Shown piece after piece: positions 6,046-7,354 of a stretch of DNA of 7,354 bases. The notes below the pieces were generated by a model. It made no database searches, was not told the origin of the DNA, and saw nothing but the letters and a program-made list of their open reading frames with translations. The stretch lies in contig JACMRP010000337.1 in the NCBI GenBank assembly GCA_014376325.1, forward strand, positions 1-7,354, written 5' to 3'. The position numbers and the translations under genes are program-made. The stretch comes from Pseudobdellovibrionaceae bacterium (lineage in GTDB: Bacteria > Bdellovibrionota > Bdellovibrionia > Bdellovibrionales > Bdellovibrionaceae). How positions within the stretch are numbered: the first letter of the stretch is position 1; each line of letters begins with the position of its first letter.

Positions 6046-6573
6046 CTACTCAGCGCGAATATACGGGGAGCTTTCGAGCTCCCGATATCTTTTGCCCGGC
6101 GTTCGTCCGTTTTCTGAAGCTGATGGCGTCCCCAAGAATAGACTTTTACCGTCATCGATTTTAAAAATGGAATATAAAACGTCGCCGGCTGCAGAGGCCT
6201 GATAGCTATCGCAAAGAAGACCCGTCACAATTTTCTTCTCGTTCGTCACCCAATCCGTAAACCCGCAGTAACCAACTTCGTTCAACGCACGACTTACAAC
6301 ATCGCTGAGCGAAACGTAACTAACTTCCTGGGTCTGCAAATCTAAATTCGTCGAATCGACAACGGCACGATACTTCAATTCAAAGATTAAATACGGCTTT
6401 GCACAGGCTTCGTCTTCAAACGCGGTATGCAGAATAGACCAATCCCCATGCGACACCGAAACCTGGGTGGCCAACACATCGTCTTCGACTGAGTAGCAAG
6501 AGTGTACATAGGTCCCGTCGACCGGAGCCGCCGAGAATGCCATAGAAATAAACATCATCCAAAGTGTCATCAT
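6046..6573 (-). CDS. Putative secreted protein with four cysteines, function unknown
   Basis: I chose ATG 6571-6573, giving 175 residues. A hydrophobic start, MMTLWMMFISMAFSAAPVDG, looks like a signal peptide cut near AFSAA, although it lacks the usual positive charge at the N-terminus. GGGGA lies ten bases upstream. The longer open frame reaches back to 6825, but that stretch overlaps the upstream gene and has no signal character. The mature part has Cys26, Cys57, Cys103 and Cys121, enough for two disulfides, and ends in SLFLGTP...NGRTPGKRYREL. Its size and GTY...C opening recall small periplasmic lipocalin-like beta-barrel proteins, but I cannot name a family. It starts 31 bases after the stop of the beta-propeller-like gene and probably belongs to the same transcript. 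Confidence 0.65.
   Translation of the reverse strand: MMTLWMMFISMAFSAAPVDGTYVHSCYSVEDDVLATQVSVSHGDWSILHTAFEDEACAKPYLIFELKYRAVVDSTNLDLQTQEVSYVSLSDVVSRALNEVGYCGFTDWVTNEKKIVTGLLCDSYQASAAGDVLYSIFKIDDGKSLFLGTPSASENGRTPGKRYRELESSPYIRAE
6066..6092 (+). terminator. Possible terminator hairpin for the lpxD unit inside the convergent gene
   Basis: GGGAGCT (6066-6072), a TTCG tetraloop (6073-6076) and AGCTCCC (6077-6083) form a 7-bp stem on the plus strand, followed after GATA by TCTTTT. The T-stretch is displaced from the stem, so termination would be weak. The hairpin lies within the last codons of the convergent minus-strand gene, about 75 bases beyond the membrane protein stop. It could instead be only a feature of the coding sequence. 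Confidence 0.25.
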
Positions 6574-6585
6574 TTCAAAAGCATC

Positions 6586-6616
6586 CCCGCGAAATCCCGC
6601 ACTGTCAATTCGCGGG
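6586..6616 (-). promoter_or_regulatory. Possible coupling hairpin at the junction of two minus-strand genes
   Basis: On the minus strand CCCGCG (6616-6611) can pair with CGCGGG (6591-6586), which forms part of the CGCGGGGA ribosome-binding site of the downstream secreted-protein gene. The TGA stop of the upstream gene (6607-6605) lies in the loop. A second pairing, TCCCGC/GCGGGA (6617-6612 with 6600-6595), is an alternative. A ribosome finishing the upstream gene would open the stem and free the site. The pairing is visible; the coupling is inferred. Confidence 0.25.
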
Positions 6617-7354
6617 AATATAATCCTTGTTGAATGCTTCGGCCCGAATGGATTGCTCAGAATCGACATCAAATCGAGCGGCGAGCCCAAGTTGCGACGG
6701 CCAAAGCGCAAAGATAAATTTTTCGCCGACTTCAACTTGAGTGTCTGCAGGAATGATTTTGCTGTCTGTCGCGAGCAAATCGCTAAACCGATATCTCTTA
6801 AATTTACGCTCCGAACGCGATTCATCTAAATCATTGAAGACACTAGCGACATATTTTTTCGTATCAACCAGCGACCAAGTATCGCGAGCAATGTCTAAAT
6901 TCGAACTCATTATTGAGTTCACTTCCCAAGGCGAATTTGCGACGTACAGTGTTTTAACTTTGATGTCCGAATTTTCTACGTACGCGATCAATAACTTACT
7001 TCCGTCCCGCAAAACAATATGGGGATCATTAAATTTCGAAAGCTTCACCACGGTCTCTGAAATATCGCGGCTCGCAAGCACCGTACGAGTGTTCGTATCA
7101 ATCAATGCAATTTTAGAAGCCGTCCGAACTAAAACTTGCTGAGGAGTATTTGCAAGCGGAGCGACCCAACGGATATCCGTCAGTCCCGTCGCAAACTGAA
7201 CAAACACCCAACGTTTCTGTACCAGCGACTGATCCACGTCCACAATCACGATCGAAGCATCGTCCATTGCAAGAATCAGTTGCCCCGCAGTGTTCAGGTC
7301 TCCTGACGCAATTGTTCTGCCGGAAATAACGGGACCAAACACTCGCGCATCGGC
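6605..7354 (-). CDS. Beta-propeller-like protein, C-terminal part (5' end outside window)
   Basis: The frame is open from the right edge to TGA 6605-6607, giving 249 residues of C-terminal sequence. A GTG at 7340-7342 could serve as a start, but coding sequence continues upstream to the edge without a stop, so I treat the gene as partial. Repeated units of about 40-45 residues, such as QLILAMDDASIVIVDVD, QVLVRTASKIALIDTNTRTV and HIVLRDGSKLLIAYVEN, have the strand-turn-strand pattern of WD40/quinoprotein-type beta-propellers. No cysteine and no membrane segment are seen. No catalytic or binding motif is recognisable, so the function is unknown; a periplasmic or envelope scaffold role is plausible given the secreted protein encoded 31 bases downstream. 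Confidence 0.65.
   Translation of the reverse strand, partial: ADARVFGPVISGRTIASGDLNTAGQLILAMDDASIVIVDVDQSLVQKRWVFVQFATGLTDIRWVAPLANTPQQVLVRTASKIALIDTNTRTVLASRDISETVVKLSKFNDPHIVLRDGSKLLIAYVENSDIKVKTLYVANSPWEVNSIMSSNLDIARDTWSLVDTKKYVASVFNDLDESRSERKFKRYRFSDLLATDSKIIPADTQVEVGEKFIFALWPSQLGLAARFDVDSEQSIRAEAFNKDYIPAN

Noticed and set aside
6574..6825. N-terminal 84-codon extension of the secreted-protein frame
   Set aside because: It overlaps the end of the propeller-like gene, has no secretion or domain character, and a ribosome-binding site plus hydrophobic leader support the start at 6573.

Overview
The window looks like chromosomal DNA of a Gram-negative bacterium, most likely of the Bdellovibrio group (Bdellovibrionota). 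The evidence is an LpxD lipid A enzyme, a Tex/IF-1 pair with Bdellovibrio-like IF-1 wording, a lysine/alanine-rich histone-like protein, and secreted proteins of no recognised family. The taxonomic call is from memory of these families, not from a search. No insertion sequence, tRNA, rRNA, CRISPR array or phage gene was seen.

Left part, minus strand (positions 4426 down to 994): four genes follow one another with gaps of about 50, 42 and 11 bases and probably form one transcription unit. In transcription order they are a 191-residue protein with a histone H1-like tail and a Tudor-like C-terminal domain, infA (IF-1), tex (RNA-binding transcription accessory factor), and an unlisted 36-residue lysine/arginine-rich microprotein whose ribosome-binding site overlaps the tex stop codon. 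A stem-loop with T-runs on both sides (954-985) closes the unit. All four products look like nucleic-acid-binding or transcription/translation factors.

Further left (1-900, minus strand) lies rsgA, the ribosome-assembly GTPase. It runs off the window edge and carries one in-frame TGA at codon 95, while about 146 further codons in the same frame read as good RsgA. It is preceded by a structured region with a 16-codon ORF behind a strong Shine-Dalgarno sequence. That sequence can be hidden in an inverted repeat followed by a T-rich stretch, so it looks like a regulatory leader.

Middle, plus strand (4570-5992): lpxD (UDP-3-O-acylglucosamine N-acyltransferase) and, 10 bases downstream, a small four-helix membrane protein form a two-gene unit. 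It is transcribed divergently from the histone-like gene, and a shared intergenic region of about 140 bases holds candidate promoters.

Right part, minus strand (6046-7354): a partial, cysteine-free beta-propeller-like protein enters from the right edge. It is followed by a small, probably secreted protein with four cysteines. These genes converge on the lpxD unit, and the short gap between them holds a perfect 26-bp palindrome (6001-6026).

The points most worth a second look are the interrupted rsgA with its structured leader, the histone-tail/Tudor protein at the head of the infA-tex unit, and the basic microprotein.
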